From Psychroflexus salis (GTDB taxonomy: Bacteria > Bacteroidota > Bacteroidia > Flavobacteriales > Flavobacteriaceae): DNA of 64,000 nucleotides. The DNA lies in the NCBI RefSeq assembly GCF_014640175.1, contig NZ_BMGL01000002.1:62001-126000 (forward strand). Reading direction: 5' to 3'. The position numbers and the translations under genes were made by a program. The notes under the pieces were generated by a model. It worked only from the letters and a program-made list of their open reading frames with translations. It had not been told where the DNA came from and made no database searches. Below are positions 52,867 to 63,027 of the stretch, in pieces (position 1 is the first letter of the stretch; every line of letters begins with the position of its first letter).

Positions 52867-54295
52867 ACAAAAAGCATTAGGCGGTGTAGCTTGGAGTGCC
52901 GTAGAAATATTTTCTAGACAAGCTGTAACTTTTTTTGTTAGTATATTATTGGCTAGAGTTCTTGCTCCCGAAGATTTTGGTTTGATTGGGATGATTGTAT
53001 TTATAATAGCAATATCCAATGTTTTGGTCAATTCAGGAATTGGTGATGCTTTAATAAGAAAGAGGAATCCTGATGATAGTTACTATAACACCGCTTTTTT
53101 GTTTAATGTATTAGTTGGTATATCAGTATTTATCATAATTTTTTTCATATCGCCTTACATTGCTTCATTTTACAATAAACCAATATTAAAGGATTTGGTC
53201 AGAATTTTATCATTAAGTCTTGTAATTAATTCTACTATTATTGTTCAAAGAACAATCTTTATAAAAAAATTAGAATTTAAAAAGCTTTCAATTATTACTT
53301 TCTTTTCAGTTTGTATTTCAGGTAGTATTTCTGTGATTATGGCTTACAATAATTATGGTGTTTGGAGTTTAGTTTGGAAAGAAATAATATTAGCTTTATG
53401 TCTTATGTTTTTATTTTTTAAATATTCGAATTGGAAGCCTAAGCTAGAGTTTTCTCTCAAAGATTTTAAAGATATGTATGGGTTTGGAAATAAGTTGATG
53501 CTTTTGGGGTTAATCGACACAGTTTATCAAAACATCTATTTCATTGTTATTGGTAAATTTTTCTCAACAGCACAACTAGGGCAATACACTCGAGCTGAAA
53601 CTTTTAAGCGTCTCCCTTCAAACTCTATATCTCAAATCGTTCAAAAAGTTACTTACCCGGTTTTAAGCGAAATACAAGATGACAACCTAAGATTAAAAAA
53701 CTCATACAAACAAATTTTAAGAACTATAATGTTGGTGTCTATTACAGGCATGTTTTTATTGTCCTTTATTGCGAAAGACTTAACAGTAGTTTTAATGGGG
53801 CAGCAGTGGGAATTAGCTGGAGAATATTTAACCATTCTCTGTTTCTCTGGTTTGTTTTATCCATTAGATGCGCTTAATACTAATATTTTAAAAGTTAAAA
53901 ATCAAAGTGGTAAAATTCTTAAAATAGGGATTTACCGTAAGTTTTTAGCAATACCCTTGATTGCAAGCTTAATTTTTTATGGGATGGAGCCTTTTTTATA
54001 TGGTCTAATCTTACACCAGTTTTTATCTTTCATTTTAATAAGTTGGCCTAATAAAAAATTGATTGATTTCGGTACGCAAGAACAACTAAAAAGTGTATTA
54101 ACTTTTTTTATGATTAATGGAAGCGTTTATATTATTGGAGTTTTAATTTCCAAATTCATAGACTTTAATTTTACAGAATTAACAAGTTTACTAATCAGGT
54201 TTTTATTATTTAGTATATTGATATTAAGTATATTAGGGTTGATAAGGGATAAAACACTTTATTTTTTATTATCAACAATTAAAAATAAGATTTAA
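52859..54295 (+). CDS. Polysaccharide repeat-unit flippase (Wzx, MOP family)
   Basis: A 478-residue protein with about 12-14 membrane helices. The N-terminus LGGVAWSAVEIFSRQAVTFF and VLAPEDFGLIGMIVFII, followed by GIGDALIRK, match the WzxC/TuaB-like oligosaccharide translocases that flip lipid-linked repeat units to the periplasm. It is embedded in the polysaccharide locus and overlaps both neighbours slightly. Confidence 0.9.
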   Translation: MLKQKALGGVAWSAVEIFSRQAVTFFVSILLARVLAPEDFGLIGMIVFIIAISNVLVNSGIGDALIRKRNPDDSYYNTAFLFNVLVGISVFIIIFFISPYIASFYNKPILKDLVRILSLSLVINSTIIVQRTIFIKKLEFKKLSIITFFSVCISGSISVIMAYNNYGVWSLVWKEIILALCLMFLFFKYSNWKPKLEFSLKDFKDMYGFGNKLMLLGLIDTVYQNIYFIVIGKFFSTAQLGQYTRAETFKRLPSNSISQIVQKVTYPVLSEIQDDNLRLKNSYKQILRTIMLVSITGMFLLSFIAKDLTVVLMGQQWELAGEYLTILCFSGLFYPLDALNTNILKVKNQSGKILKIGIYRKFLAIPLIASLIFYGMEPFLYGLILHQFLSFILISWPNKKLIDFGTQEQLKSVLTFFMINGSVYIIGVLISKFIDFNFTELTSLLIRFLLFSILILSILGLIRDKTLYFLLSTIKNKI

Positions 54296-55263
54296 TGATT
54301 GTAGAGTTTTATTCAAAAACAAAAAAAAAAGATTGGAATAGCTTTATAAAGCATGCTAAAAATGCAACTTTTTTATTTGAGCGTGAATTCATGGATTATC
54401 ATGCCGATCGGTTTACAGATTATTCCTTGATGGTCTATGACGATAAAAATAAGCTCGTAGCTTGCTTACCTGCCAACATTACGGATGAAAATATTGTGTA
54501 TTCCCATCAAGGGCTAACCTACGGTGGAATTTGTTATAAAAAAGACTTGAAATTACCAGTACAGTTAGAGATTATAAAAGCAATAGTCCAATATTTGAAT
54601 CAACAGGGAGTAGAAAAATTGATTTACAAAGCTTTTCCACGGTTTTATAATGAGCTCCAAACCGATGAAGTGGAATATGCTATGTTTTTAATTAATGCGA
54701 AATTGTATAGAAGAGATACAGCATTAGCAATAGATTATAGTAATAGATTTAAATATAGTCCTAATTATAGAAGAGAAGCCAAACAAGCAGCTAAAGCAGG
54801 TACTAAAGTTATAGAATCTGAAGATTTTGAATCATTTTGGCGTGATGTGCTAGAACCCAATCTATATTCAAGGTTTAAAGTAAAACCTGTACATAATATT
54901 GAAGAGATTTTATTACTAAAGTCTAGATTTCCTAATAACATAAAATTGTATATTGCCCAAAACGACAATACAACGATTGCAGGGACGGTCTTTTTTGAAA
55001 CTAAAACTGTTGCTCACGCGCAGTATATATCAGCAACAGATGAAGCGAGGAAAAATGGAGCTTTAAATCAGCTATATATACATTTAATAGATGAGGTTTT
55101 TAATAATAAAAAATATTTTGATTTTGGTATTGCCAACGAAAATAATGGGAAAGCCTTAAATCAAGGCTTATTAGCCTGGAAAGAACGCATGGGAGGTAGA
55201 GCCTATTCGCATGATTTTTATGAGATTAAGACCAAAAATTATAATTTATTAGATCAAATTTAA
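54295..55263 (+). CDS. FemAB-like GNAT acyltransferase
   Basis: A 322-residue protein with the layout of FemAB/BioF2-like transferases: NATFLFEREFMDYHADRFTD near the start, a basic substrate loop YSPNYRREAKQAAKAGTKV and the second GNAT half IAGTVFFETKTVAHAQYISA with YFDFGIANENNGKALNQG. In sugar clusters such enzymes N-acylate amino sugars. It may take the place of the acetyltransferase (FdtC/QdtC type) for the 3-amino sugar made here, which is an inference. It overlaps the flippase by one base. Confidence 0.75.
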   Translation: MIVEFYSKTKKKDWNSFIKHAKNATFLFEREFMDYHADRFTDYSLMVYDDKNKLVACLPANITDENIVYSHQGLTYGGICYKKDLKLPVQLEIIKAIVQYLNQQGVEKLIYKAFPRFYNELQTDEVEYAMFLINAKLYRRDTALAIDYSNRFKYSPNYRREAKQAAKAGTKVIESEDFESFWRDVLEPNLYSRFKVKPVHNIEEILLLKSRFPNNIKLYIAQNDNTTIAGTVFFETKTVAHAQYISATDEARKNGALNQLYIHLIDEVFNNKKYFDFGIANENNGKALNQGLLAWKERMGGRAYSHDFYEIKTKNYNLLDQI

Positions 55264-55265
55264 AA

Positions 55266-56195
55266 ATGATTTTAAATAATTACATTGTAGAAGAAATCAC
55301 TAATAATCATCCTAGTTTCTTAATAATACCTTCTAGAAAAAAAGATATTTTCAAAAATGCGTCTATTGCTAGAAATAATGATTTTGACCTATTGACTTTA
55401 TTGCAGAAAAGATATCCAGATAAGTATGTAACGTTAACAAAGAGTGGAAAAGATGCTTTGAGGTTAGTATATGAAAATACAAAACAGTATAATGGTAAAG
55501 GAAATACTATAATTAAAACTACTTCGAACAATTTTTATATAAGTGGTTGTGTTACAAAAACCATAGAAATGTACCAAAATTGGACTAGACATGAAGATAC
55601 GAAATCTAACTATCAGCTATTCAACCACGAATTTGGATATGCAGACAATTCTGTGATGGACTATAAAAGTGATAAAATTGTGATTGAAGATTGTGCCTAT
55701 TCATTTAACTCTAGGTTATCTAATAATGAGTTGTGCGGAACAAAGAGTAATTATTCAATTTTCAGCTTTTCTAAATTTTTTCCAATTCAATTGGGAGGTT
55801 TTCTTTTGTCTGATACGCCTGTAGACTACAAGTTGGAAAATGATCTATTTCAATATATATCCAGTGTTGTTGGTTATTATTTTAATAAAATAGAATATTG
55901 GACATCAGTTAGAAGGAAAATATTTAATTATTATAGCACAGTTTTTAGTCAATTAGGTTTTAAGCCTTTCTTTATGTTTTCGGAAAATAGTGTGCCAGGC
56001 GTATTTTTGTTTACGGCTCCTAAAGAAATTGACTTAGATTTATTAAAAAAATATTATTGGACAAGAGGTATTCAGTGTAGTGTTTTTTATGGAAAGCAAG
56101 CTTTTTATCTACCTTTAAATCAATTTATAGAAAAAAGTCATGTTGACTATTTTGCTTCAATACTAAAATCATTTTTAAAAAGATATAATTATTAG
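55266..56195 (+). CDS. Atypical DegT/DnrJ-like PLP-dependent protein
   Basis: A 309-residue protein with the fold and order of DegT/DnrJ/StrS sugar aminotransferases but low similarity. VIEDCAYSFNSRL corresponds to the FDDAAQAHG cofactor loop (D142), and SIFSFSKFFPIQLGGFLL to the SFYPGKNLGALG lysine site, with K170 as the likely Schiff-base residue. It is shorter (309 versus about 370) and the lysine motif lacks the PxK. It may be a transaminase, a dehydratase-type PLP enzyme or inactive. The sulfotransferase gene follows with no gap. Confidence 0.6.
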   Translation: MILNNYIVEEITNNHPSFLIIPSRKKDIFKNASIARNNDFDLLTLLQKRYPDKYVTLTKSGKDALRLVYENTKQYNGKGNTIIKTTSNNFYISGCVTKTIEMYQNWTRHEDTKSNYQLFNHEFGYADNSVMDYKSDKIVIEDCAYSFNSRLSNNELCGTKSNYSIFSFSKFFPIQLGGFLLSDTPVDYKLENDLFQYISSVVGYYFNKIEYWTSVRRKIFNYYSTVFSQLGFKPFFMFSENSVPGVFLFTAPKEIDLDLLKKYYWTRGIQCSVFYGKQAFYLPLNQFIEKSHVDYFASILKSFLKRYNY

Positions 56196-57032
56196 ATGAT
56201 AAATAACTTGATACTTAATGGTTATGATCGTTCAGGTACATCTGCAATATCTCGAACCTTATCAAAACACCCAGATGTTGAGCTTGTATTCAGACCTTTT
56301 AATAGTGGGTCTATAAGAAAAAAAATGTACAAAATATTAGATGATTCAAATACTAATTCTGAAGACAATAATTTTTTTTCAAATTTAGAGAAAGGTATCT
56401 TTATTGAATCATATATTAAATCTGAGTGGCATTTCAAATACTCAACGGTAGAGGGTGATTTTCATCCTAATAACTTCCATATAATAATAACTAATATCAA
56501 CCATTTTTCAATACCTTGGGTAAACAAAAATTATCCAAAAATAGAACAATGGGCGATTTGGCGAGATCCAATTGAAATACTAAATAGTTGTGTTAAAAAT
56601 AAGTTTTATGGAAAATGGTATAAAGATGCATTCGATGAACTTGATGAAACTTTAAATAAAAATGACTTTTTAAAGGAGCTTTTTTATAATAAATTCACCT
56701 TAGCTATAAAGAGTAATTATGTAGTGAAAACCGCATTTTTAATTGCTGTTAGAAACTATGTTTTATTTAAATATATTTCCAAATCTAAGATTATTGATTA
56801 TAACATTTTTGAAATAGACCCTAATAAAGCTTTAAATGGGCTATTAAAACACTTTAATTTAAAGGACTTTGATTTTAAAGAATATTTAAAAGTAGATTTG
56901 AATAGTATATCATCTATTGACGGTTTCAAGCCAAGTGTGAAAAAGCCTATAATATTAGATAAGAATGATTTAACTATTGCAAAAGATTTTTTTAAACCTT
57001 TATATGAAATTTACAATACAAAAACTCAATGA
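56196..57032 (+). CDS. Sulfotransferase family protein
   Basis: A 278-residue protein beginning LILNGYDRSGTSAISRTLSK, the 5'-phosphosulfate-binding loop (xxRSGTS) of PAPS-dependent sulfotransferases, with EQWAIWRDPIEILNSCV giving the 3'-phosphate-binding strand (RDP, then S). It would sulfate a sugar of the surface polysaccharide using PAPS. It overlaps the FdtB-type gene by 4 bases (ATGA). Confidence 0.75.
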   Translation: MINNLILNGYDRSGTSAISRTLSKHPDVELVFRPFNSGSIRKKMYKILDDSNTNSEDNNFFSNLEKGIFIESYIKSEWHFKYSTVEGDFHPNNFHIIITNINHFSIPWVNKNYPKIEQWAIWRDPIEILNSCVKNKFYGKWYKDAFDELDETLNKNDFLKELFYNKFTLAIKSNYVVKTAFLIAVRNYVLFKYISKSKIIDYNIFEIDPNKALNGLLKHFNLKDFDFKEYLKVDLNSISSIDGFKPSVKKPIILDKNDLTIAKDFFKPLYEIYNTKTQ

Positions 57033-58135
57033 TTAAGTTTTTAGACTTACAACAAATAAACGAAGAGTACCGAGAAGCTTTTCATACGCAATTAGTCGAT
57101 TTGCTAGATTCTGGTTGGGTGTTAATGGGTAAGCACTTAGAGAGTTTTGAAACTAATTTTGCCAAGTATTGTAAGGCAAAACATTGTGTAGGTGTAGCCA
57201 ATGGTTTAGAAGCGATTACGATTATTCTTGAAGCTTATAAAATTGCTGGAAAATTGAAAGAAGGTGATGATGTTATTGTGCCTTCAAACACTTATATTGC
57301 CACTATATTAGGAGTGATTAATGCAGGTTTAAAGCCAGTTTTTGTCGAGCCAGATGAAGATTTTAATCTGTCAGTTAAGCATACCCAAAAAGCAATTTCA
57401 CAAAACACAAAAGCTATCTTTACGGTTCATTTGTATGGTCAAGCATCAAATATACCAGCTTTTACAAAACTAGCTAGTGAGAACGGCTTATTATTGTTTG
57501 ATGATGCGGCTCAAGCACATGGAGCAAAGGATTTAGAAGGTCAAAGAGTTGGCGGATCAACCCATGCCACGGCTTTTTCGTTTTATCCTGGAAAAAATCT
57601 TGGTGCCTTGGGTGATGGTGGCGCAATTACAACGAATGATTCTGAAATTGCTCAAATTATAAAAGCTTATCGAAACTATGGTTCTCACCAAAAATACCAC
57701 AACAAATACAAAGGCGTCAACAGCCGATTAGATGAATTACAAGCGGCATTTCTAAATAAAAAACTTGAAAATTTAGACCGTGATAATAAAAAACGCCAAA
57801 ATGTAGCAAAACAGTATTTAGAACAAATTGATAATAAATATATACAATTGCCTTTAGTGCATGATATAGAAAAACATGCCTTTCACTTATTTGTATTAAG
57901 AATTAAAGAAAGCCGAAGAGATCATTTTCAAGAATATCTTGCAAAACATAACATACAGACAGTCATTCATTATCCCATACCGCCACACCACCAATCGGCT
58001 TTAAAAGAATTTAAACATTTAAATTTACCTGTAGCTGAACAAATGCAAGACGAGGTTATCAGTATACCAATAAGTCAGGTCATTACTAAAGATGAAGTCA
58101 ATACCATAATTAAGACGATAAATGACTACCGATAA
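57029..58135 (+). CDS. fdtB: Sugar 3-aminotransferase (FdtB/QdtB type)
   Basis: A 368-residue DegT/DnrJ/EryC1/StrS aminotransferase. VIVPSNTYIATILGVINAG, LLLFDDAAQAHGAKD (D158) and TAFSFYPGKNLGALGDGGA (K189, Schiff base) are complete. With the FdtA-like cupin it would give dTDP-3-amino-3,6-dideoxyhexose. The gene symbol follows the pathway context; QdtB is the alternative. It overlaps the next glycosyltransferase by 14 bases. Confidence 0.85.
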   Translation: MIKFLDLQQINEEYREAFHTQLVDLLDSGWVLMGKHLESFETNFAKYCKAKHCVGVANGLEAITIILEAYKIAGKLKEGDDVIVPSNTYIATILGVINAGLKPVFVEPDEDFNLSVKHTQKAISQNTKAIFTVHLYGQASNIPAFTKLASENGLLLFDDAAQAHGAKDLEGQRVGGSTHATAFSFYPGKNLGALGDGGAITTNDSEIAQIIKAYRNYGSHQKYHNKYKGVNSRLDELQAAFLNKKLENLDRDNKKRQNVAKQYLEQIDNKYIQLPLVHDIEKHAFHLFVLRIKESRRDHFQEYLAKHNIQTVIHYPIPPHHQSALKEFKHLNLPVAEQMQDEVISIPISQVITKDEVNTIIKTINDYR

Positions 58136-59192
58136 ATTAAAAGTTTTTCATGGCTTGTTTAATTATGGCACCCAAGCAGGACTTTTTGCAAGAGAGCTAA
58201 GAAGAAAAAATATATATGCAAAATCCTACGTTATCGAAGATAATTCAAAAAGGGTTAATGACAATCAGCTTAAGTTAGGTGTTAATTTCTTTGATAGATT
58301 GTTTTTTAAACTAATAAACTTCTTAAAATTAATTTATGCTTTCTTTAAGTATAATACTTTCCATTTTTATTTTGGAAAAACACTTTTGCCATACCAAATA
58401 GACCTACCCTTTTATAGATATTTCAAAAAAGTTGTTATTATGGAATATTTGGGGAATGACATTAGACATTATGAATGGATAATAAAAAGGTATAAATTAG
58501 AAAATGGTCATATATTTGTAAAGAATAAATCTCATGACTCTAGAATAAAAAGTAGGCTAAAAAATGAGTTTAAGTATATAGACTATAGCCTTTGTTGTCT
58601 GCCAACTCATATGGAGTTTTCTAAACAGTTTGGCTTTGAAGTTAATGAATTATTACCAATAAGTTTAGATTTTAATGACTTTGAATTTACACCTATTTTA
58701 AACTTAGAAAATAGAAAAATAAGGATACTACATGCGCCAACTCACCGTGTTTTTAAAGGTACAAATTATATTGAAAATGCTATAGAAGATTTGCAAAAGG
58801 ATGGTTACCAAATTGATTTTAAAATAATAGAAAATGTTACGCATGCAGAGCTTCAAAAATATTATAAATGGTGTGATATTTATATAGATCAGATTTCTGT
58901 TGGGTGGTATGGTACAGCAGCTTTAGAGGCTATGGCATATGGTAAAGTAGCATGCGCTTTTATCGATAAAATATATTTAAAGTATTTACCAAAAAATATT
59001 AAGAGTCCTGTTTTTAATATTGAAAAATCTAACTTAAAAAAAAACTTAAAGTATCTTCTAGATAATAAAAAAGATTTGCATAGATGGGGTTTAGAAAGTA
59101 GAAATTTCGTACATAATAATCACTCTATTTCAAAAACTTCTGATAGGTTAATAAGTCTGTATTTAAATTTGCATAAATTAAAATCAAATTAA
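58122..59192 (+). CDS. Glycosyltransferase (GT-B fold)
   Basis: A 356-residue cytoplasmic glycosyltransferase. The first half is poorly conserved (YGTQAGLFARELRRKN); the second has the GT4-like pattern ILHAPTHRVFKGTNYIENAI, then CDIYIDQISVGWYGTAALEAMAYGK, the nucleotide-sugar site with its glutamate. Donor and acceptor are unknown. It overlaps fdtB and directly precedes another glycosyltransferase. Confidence 0.75.
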   Translation: MTTDKLKVFHGLFNYGTQAGLFARELRRKNIYAKSYVIEDNSKRVNDNQLKLGVNFFDRLFFKLINFLKLIYAFFKYNTFHFYFGKTLLPYQIDLPFYRYFKKVVIMEYLGNDIRHYEWIIKRYKLENGHIFVKNKSHDSRIKSRLKNEFKYIDYSLCCLPTHMEFSKQFGFEVNELLPISLDFNDFEFTPILNLENRKIRILHAPTHRVFKGTNYIENAIEDLQKDGYQIDFKIIENVTHAELQKYYKWCDIYIDQISVGWYGTAALEAMAYGKVACAFIDKIYLKYLPKNIKSPVFNIEKSNLKKNLKYLLDNKKDLHRWGLESRNFVHNNHSISKTSDRLISLYLNLHKLKSN

Positions 59193-60302
59193 ATGAAGAT
59201 AGTTATAGTAGCAGTAGCGATATATCCAAGAATATCTCCACGTTCCTTTAGAGCCACTGAACTTGCCAAAGAATTTGCTGTTAAGGGTCATGATGTAACT
59301 TTAATGGCATGCACAGGAAAATATAATTATAAAGAATTTGAGGCAAAGTACAATGTCAAAGTTAAAGACATAGGCACACCCGCTTTTCTAACTAAAAATA
59401 GTGACGGTAAAATAAATTTACCACTTTGGAAAAAAGCAATTATTTATACATTAAATCGATTTTTAGAATTTCCAGATATTTTATTACTGAATAAAGTTAG
59501 AAAGAAAATAGTTAATGAAGGTGACATAGACTTACTAATTACAGTGGCATTGCCTTTTCCCATACATTGGGGTGCCGCTGTTATTAAAAAAAGAAATTTT
59601 AAAACTTGGGTTTCTGATTGTGGAGACCCTTATATGGGTAATTCAATAAAAAAGCCGTTCTTTTATTTTAAGTATGTCGAGAAATTTTGGTGTAGAAAAA
59701 CTGATTTTATTACCGTCCCAATTACACAAGCAAAAAACTCCTTTTACAAAGAATTTAGAGATAAGATTAAAGTAATTCCTCAAGGATTTAACTTTGATAA
59801 ATTAAAACTCTTTAAATACACTCAAAATAAAATTCCAACCTTTATTTATGCGGGGTTGTTTTATAAAAACAATAGAGATCCATTTAATTTTCTCACTTAT
59901 TTATCTAATTTACAATTAGAATTCAAATTTATAATTTACACACCTAATAAAAGATTGTTGTTGCCATTTATTGACAAACTTGGAGATAAGCTAGTAATTG
60001 AAAATAGTATCCCTAGAGATGAATTAATTGCTCAAATGAGTAAGGCAGATTTTTTGATAAATTTTACTAATTTAAATATCAGTAATCAGCTTCCTAGTAA
60101 ACTAATTGACTATTCTCTTGCAAATAGACCGATATTAGAATTGACAAGCAATTTTGAAGAAAATGAAAAACATAACTTTGAAAATTTTTTGGTAAATAAT
60201 TTTGAAAATCAAAAGAAAATAAAAAACTTGAAACAGTATAATATAAAAATAGTAGCTAAAAAGTTTTTATCAATTTACAAAAATAAAAATGAAGGCATTT
60301 AG
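59193..60302 (+). CDS. Glycosyltransferase family 4-like protein
   Basis: A 369-residue GT-B enzyme. The N-terminal domain starts MKIVIVAVAIYPRISPRSFR with ATELAKEFAVKGHDVTLMAC; the C-terminal domain has IKVIPQGFNFDKLKLF and FIYAGLFYKNNRDPFNFL, then SKADFLINFTNLNISNQLPSK in place of the usual EGFP loop. One base after the previous gene and 14 bases overlap with the polymerase gene. Confidence 0.78.
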   Translation: MKIVIVAVAIYPRISPRSFRATELAKEFAVKGHDVTLMACTGKYNYKEFEAKYNVKVKDIGTPAFLTKNSDGKINLPLWKKAIIYTLNRFLEFPDILLLNKVRKKIVNEGDIDLLITVALPFPIHWGAAVIKKRNFKTWVSDCGDPYMGNSIKKPFFYFKYVEKFWCRKTDFITVPITQAKNSFYKEFRDKIKVIPQGFNFDKLKLFKYTQNKIPTFIYAGLFYKNNRDPFNFLTYLSNLQLEFKFIIYTPNKRLLLPFIDKLGDKLVIENSIPRDELIAQMSKADFLINFTNLNISNQLPSKLIDYSLANRPILELTSNFEENEKHNFENFLVNNFENQKKIKNLKQYNIKIVAKKFLSIYKNKNEGI

Positions 60303-61539
60303 CAAATTATCAATTCCATTATTTCCTATTTGGCCTTTAGGGAGTTTTCTAATGGCTTCTAAAAATATACTATCGATTCAAAGTGCATTTGTTTTTGTTT
60401 TATTTTCATGTCTGTATGGTTATGCATTTGATTTTACAGATAGATCTGCTGATTCTTATCGAGTTGCATATGTATTCAGTAATTTTAATTTTTCTAGTTT
60501 TAGCGATATTTATAATTTATTTTTACTTGGTGAAAGCACTGATTTATACAGATTTTTTGCTTACGGTTTAGTAAAACAATTTACTGATAATCCTAAAGTT
60601 TTATTTGGTTTTTTTGGTTTAGTATTTGGGTTTTTTTGTTACAAGTCATTAAAAATATTTATGAGTGAATGTAGGCTTGTTAAGCATGATATTTATATTT
60701 ATATTTTATTGATTTGCTTTTTTGCGATAAATCCAATATCAAATATGAATGGGGTAAGATTTTGGACAGCCTCGTGGCTTTTTTTTATATCAGTTTTTCT
60801 AATATTAAAAAATAAGAAAAGTGGTTTAATTTTATTGTTTGCAGTACCTCTTTTTCATTTTTCTTACTTATTTATATCTTTAGCTGTTCTGTTTTACATC
60901 TCTGGTTACAAAATTTTAAGTATAAAACGTAGAACACTTTTAAACTTGCATTTTTATATTTTTTTAATAGCGTTTTCTGCTTCTTGGTTCTTAGAAACTA
61001 ATTCAATAGACATTAAATTCATTGGTGAGTCTGATTTAGTTTCTTCTAGTGTGAAAAAAAAAATCAATTTATACAATAGTGATAAATTAACAGATAAAAT
61101 TGAAGAAAGATCTGATTCTCTTTACCAAATAGTATCAAGATACTTTTCGATAATAAATAAGTTATTCTTTTTCTTTTTATCGATTTATTTTTTTAAGAAA
61201 TTGAAGAATCCAAAATTACATATTAATACTAGAATATTTAATCTTTTCAACTTCAGTTTGTTTTTTGCATCCTTATCTTTTTTTGCGAGTATAATACCTT
61301 CAGGTAACAGATTTTTCACAGTGTCTCAATTGTTTTTTGTTTTATTAATGTTGCTGCTATATATTCAACATAGAGAATCAAAGATGATGATTTTGCTTCT
61401 TATTCCAGTCTTTTCTTTTAAATTTTTTTTTACAATTATATATTTGAGTTATGTACTTATTAGTCCTTCTTTGTGGTATGGCAATTTATTTTTAATACTG
61501 TATGAGGGTATTGATTTTAAGCCAATAGTGCAATATTAA
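60289..61539 (+). CDS. O-antigen/capsule polymerase (Wzy, EpsG-like)
   Basis: A 416-residue membrane protein with about 10-12 helices and long aromatic-rich segments, little sequence conservation and a central periplasmic loop (about 245-285), as in Wzy/EpsG polymerases that join repeat units in the periplasm. ADSYRVAYVFSNFNFSSF and NPISNMNGVRFWTASWL are EpsG-like. It is the only Wzy candidate in the window. The following 108 bases hold no gene. Confidence 0.75.
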   Translation: MKAFSKLSIPLFPIWPLGSFLMASKNILSIQSAFVFVLFSCLYGYAFDFTDRSADSYRVAYVFSNFNFSSFSDIYNLFLLGESTDLYRFFAYGLVKQFTDNPKVLFGFFGLVFGFFCYKSLKIFMSECRLVKHDIYIYILLICFFAINPISNMNGVRFWTASWLFFISVFLILKNKKSGLILLFAVPLFHFSYLFISLAVLFYISGYKILSIKRRTLLNLHFYIFLIAFSASWFLETNSIDIKFIGESDLVSSSVKKKINLYNSDKLTDKIEERSDSLYQIVSRYFSIINKLFFFFLSIYFFKKLKNPKLHINTRIFNLFNFSLFFASLSFFASIIPSGNRFFTVSQLFFVLLMLLLYIQHRESKMMILLLIPVFSFKFFFTIIYLSYVLISPSLWYGNLFLILYEGIDFKPIVQY

Positions 61540-61647
61540 TAATTTATTAAAATAACACTTCAATCAAATAAGTTTTTAAGTTTGAAATCATTCAAAAACA
61601 AATTTGAATATTATAATTTATAACTAATAAATATAATATAACGATTA

Positions 61648-63027
61648 ATGAATAATATTACAAACTATTTGCCAAATTTTGTATTTAATTTTTTAATTTC
61701 ATTTTATAATTTTCTTTCGTATAGAAAAAGGTATTCAGGTGTTTATAATAAGTTTTTAGTAGATTTTAAGTCTAATGCATATAAGTCTAGAAGCGGTCTT
61801 TTAAAAATTCAGCATATAAGGTTAAATAAGTTTTTAATTGATGCTTTAGATAATTCAGTTTATTATAAAAAGTATACCCAAAAAATAAATCTTAGTGAAA
61901 TCAATTTACATGATTTTAAAATTCTTAATAAAGAAACATTAAGAAAAAATTTAAATGAAATTATTACACTACAAAAAAAAAATGGTATAGTTTCTAAAAC
62001 AGGAGGAACTACAGGTAAATCTTTAGAAGTTGTGTTCACAAAAGAAGATATGCAAGAGCGCTTTGCCATGCTTGATGCCTTTAGAATGAAACAAGGGTAC
62101 AAGCTCGGTAAAAAAACAGCTTGGTTTTCTGGTAAATCTATTATTTCAAAAAGAGATATTAGTAAAAATAGATTTTGGAAGACTGATTATTTGTACAAGG
62201 TTAGATATTACTCTACTTTTCATATAAGTGAAAAATACCTTAGTTATTACTTAGAAGATTTAATAAAATATCAACCTGAGTTTTTTGTAGGTTTTCCATC
62301 TACAATTTTAGAAATTGCTAAATATGGAATTAAATATAATATTAAATTTCCTTCTAACATAGTAAAAGCTATTTTTCCAACCGCTGAAACTATTACAACT
62401 GAAACTAGAAATATTATTGAGACTTACTTCAATACAAAAATGTTTGATCAGTATGCATCATCAGAAGGTGCACCTTTTATTTTTGAATGTGAAAAAAGAA
62501 ATTTACATTTAGAATTGCAAAGTGGGGTGTTTGAAGTTTTAGATGATAATGATCTTCCTGTGTATTCTGGTCGACTTATAGTTACATCATTCACAACTCA
62601 TGGTACTCCATTAATTCGTTATGATATTGGCGACCGTATTACCTTAGAAGATGAGAATAAAGTGTGTGATTGTGGTAATAATAACCCTATGGTAAAGGAA
62701 ATTTTAGGTCGTATAGATGATTTCATATATTCACCTGAAAATGGTAAAATTAATTTAGGAAATATTTCAAATACATTAAAAGGAACCCTTGGAATAAAAA
62801 AATTTCAGGTAATTCAGGACTCTTTAGATGAGATTCAAATACTAATAGAAATTGATGACAATTTTACTGAAAAAAGTAAAAAGGTATTCATTGATAATTG
62901 GATAGATAGAGTTGGTAATAAGATGGTTATAGAGGTTAGTCCAGTTGAAAAAATAAAAGTAGAAAATAGTGGTAAGTTTAGAATTGTTAAGAATAATATC
63001 AAGCACCTAATAAATGGGTATGCCTAA
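61648..63027 (+). CDS. CapK-like adenylate-forming enzyme (phenylacetate-CoA ligase family)
   Basis: A 459-residue relative of phenylacetate-CoA ligase and coenzyme F390 synthetase. The nucleotide-binding loop is SKTGGTTGKSLEV (about 116-128), the second motif FPTAETITTETRN and YASSEGAPFIFEC, and the adenylate core RLIVTSFTTHGTPLIRYDIGD. CapK-type genes are common in capsule clusters; they may activate a carboxylic or amino acid for attachment to a sugar, but no member's reaction is assured. The start overlaps nothing; the end overlaps the next glycosyltransferase. Confidence 0.8.
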   Translation: MNNITNYLPNFVFNFLISFYNFLSYRKRYSGVYNKFLVDFKSNAYKSRSGLLKIQHIRLNKFLIDALDNSVYYKKYTQKINLSEINLHDFKILNKETLRKNLNEIITLQKKNGIVSKTGGTTGKSLEVVFTKEDMQERFAMLDAFRMKQGYKLGKKTAWFSGKSIISKRDISKNRFWKTDYLYKVRYYSTFHISEKYLSYYLEDLIKYQPEFFVGFPSTILEIAKYGIKYNIKFPSNIVKAIFPTAETITTETRNIIETYFNTKMFDQYASSEGAPFIFECEKRNLHLELQSGVFEVLDDNDLPVYSGRLIVTSFTTHGTPLIRYDIGDRITLEDENKVCDCGNNNPMVKEILGRIDDFIYSPENGKINLGNISNTLKGTLGIKKFQVIQDSLDEIQILIEIDDNFTEKSKKVFIDNWIDRVGNKMVIEVSPVEKIKVENSGKFRIVKNNIKHLINGYA

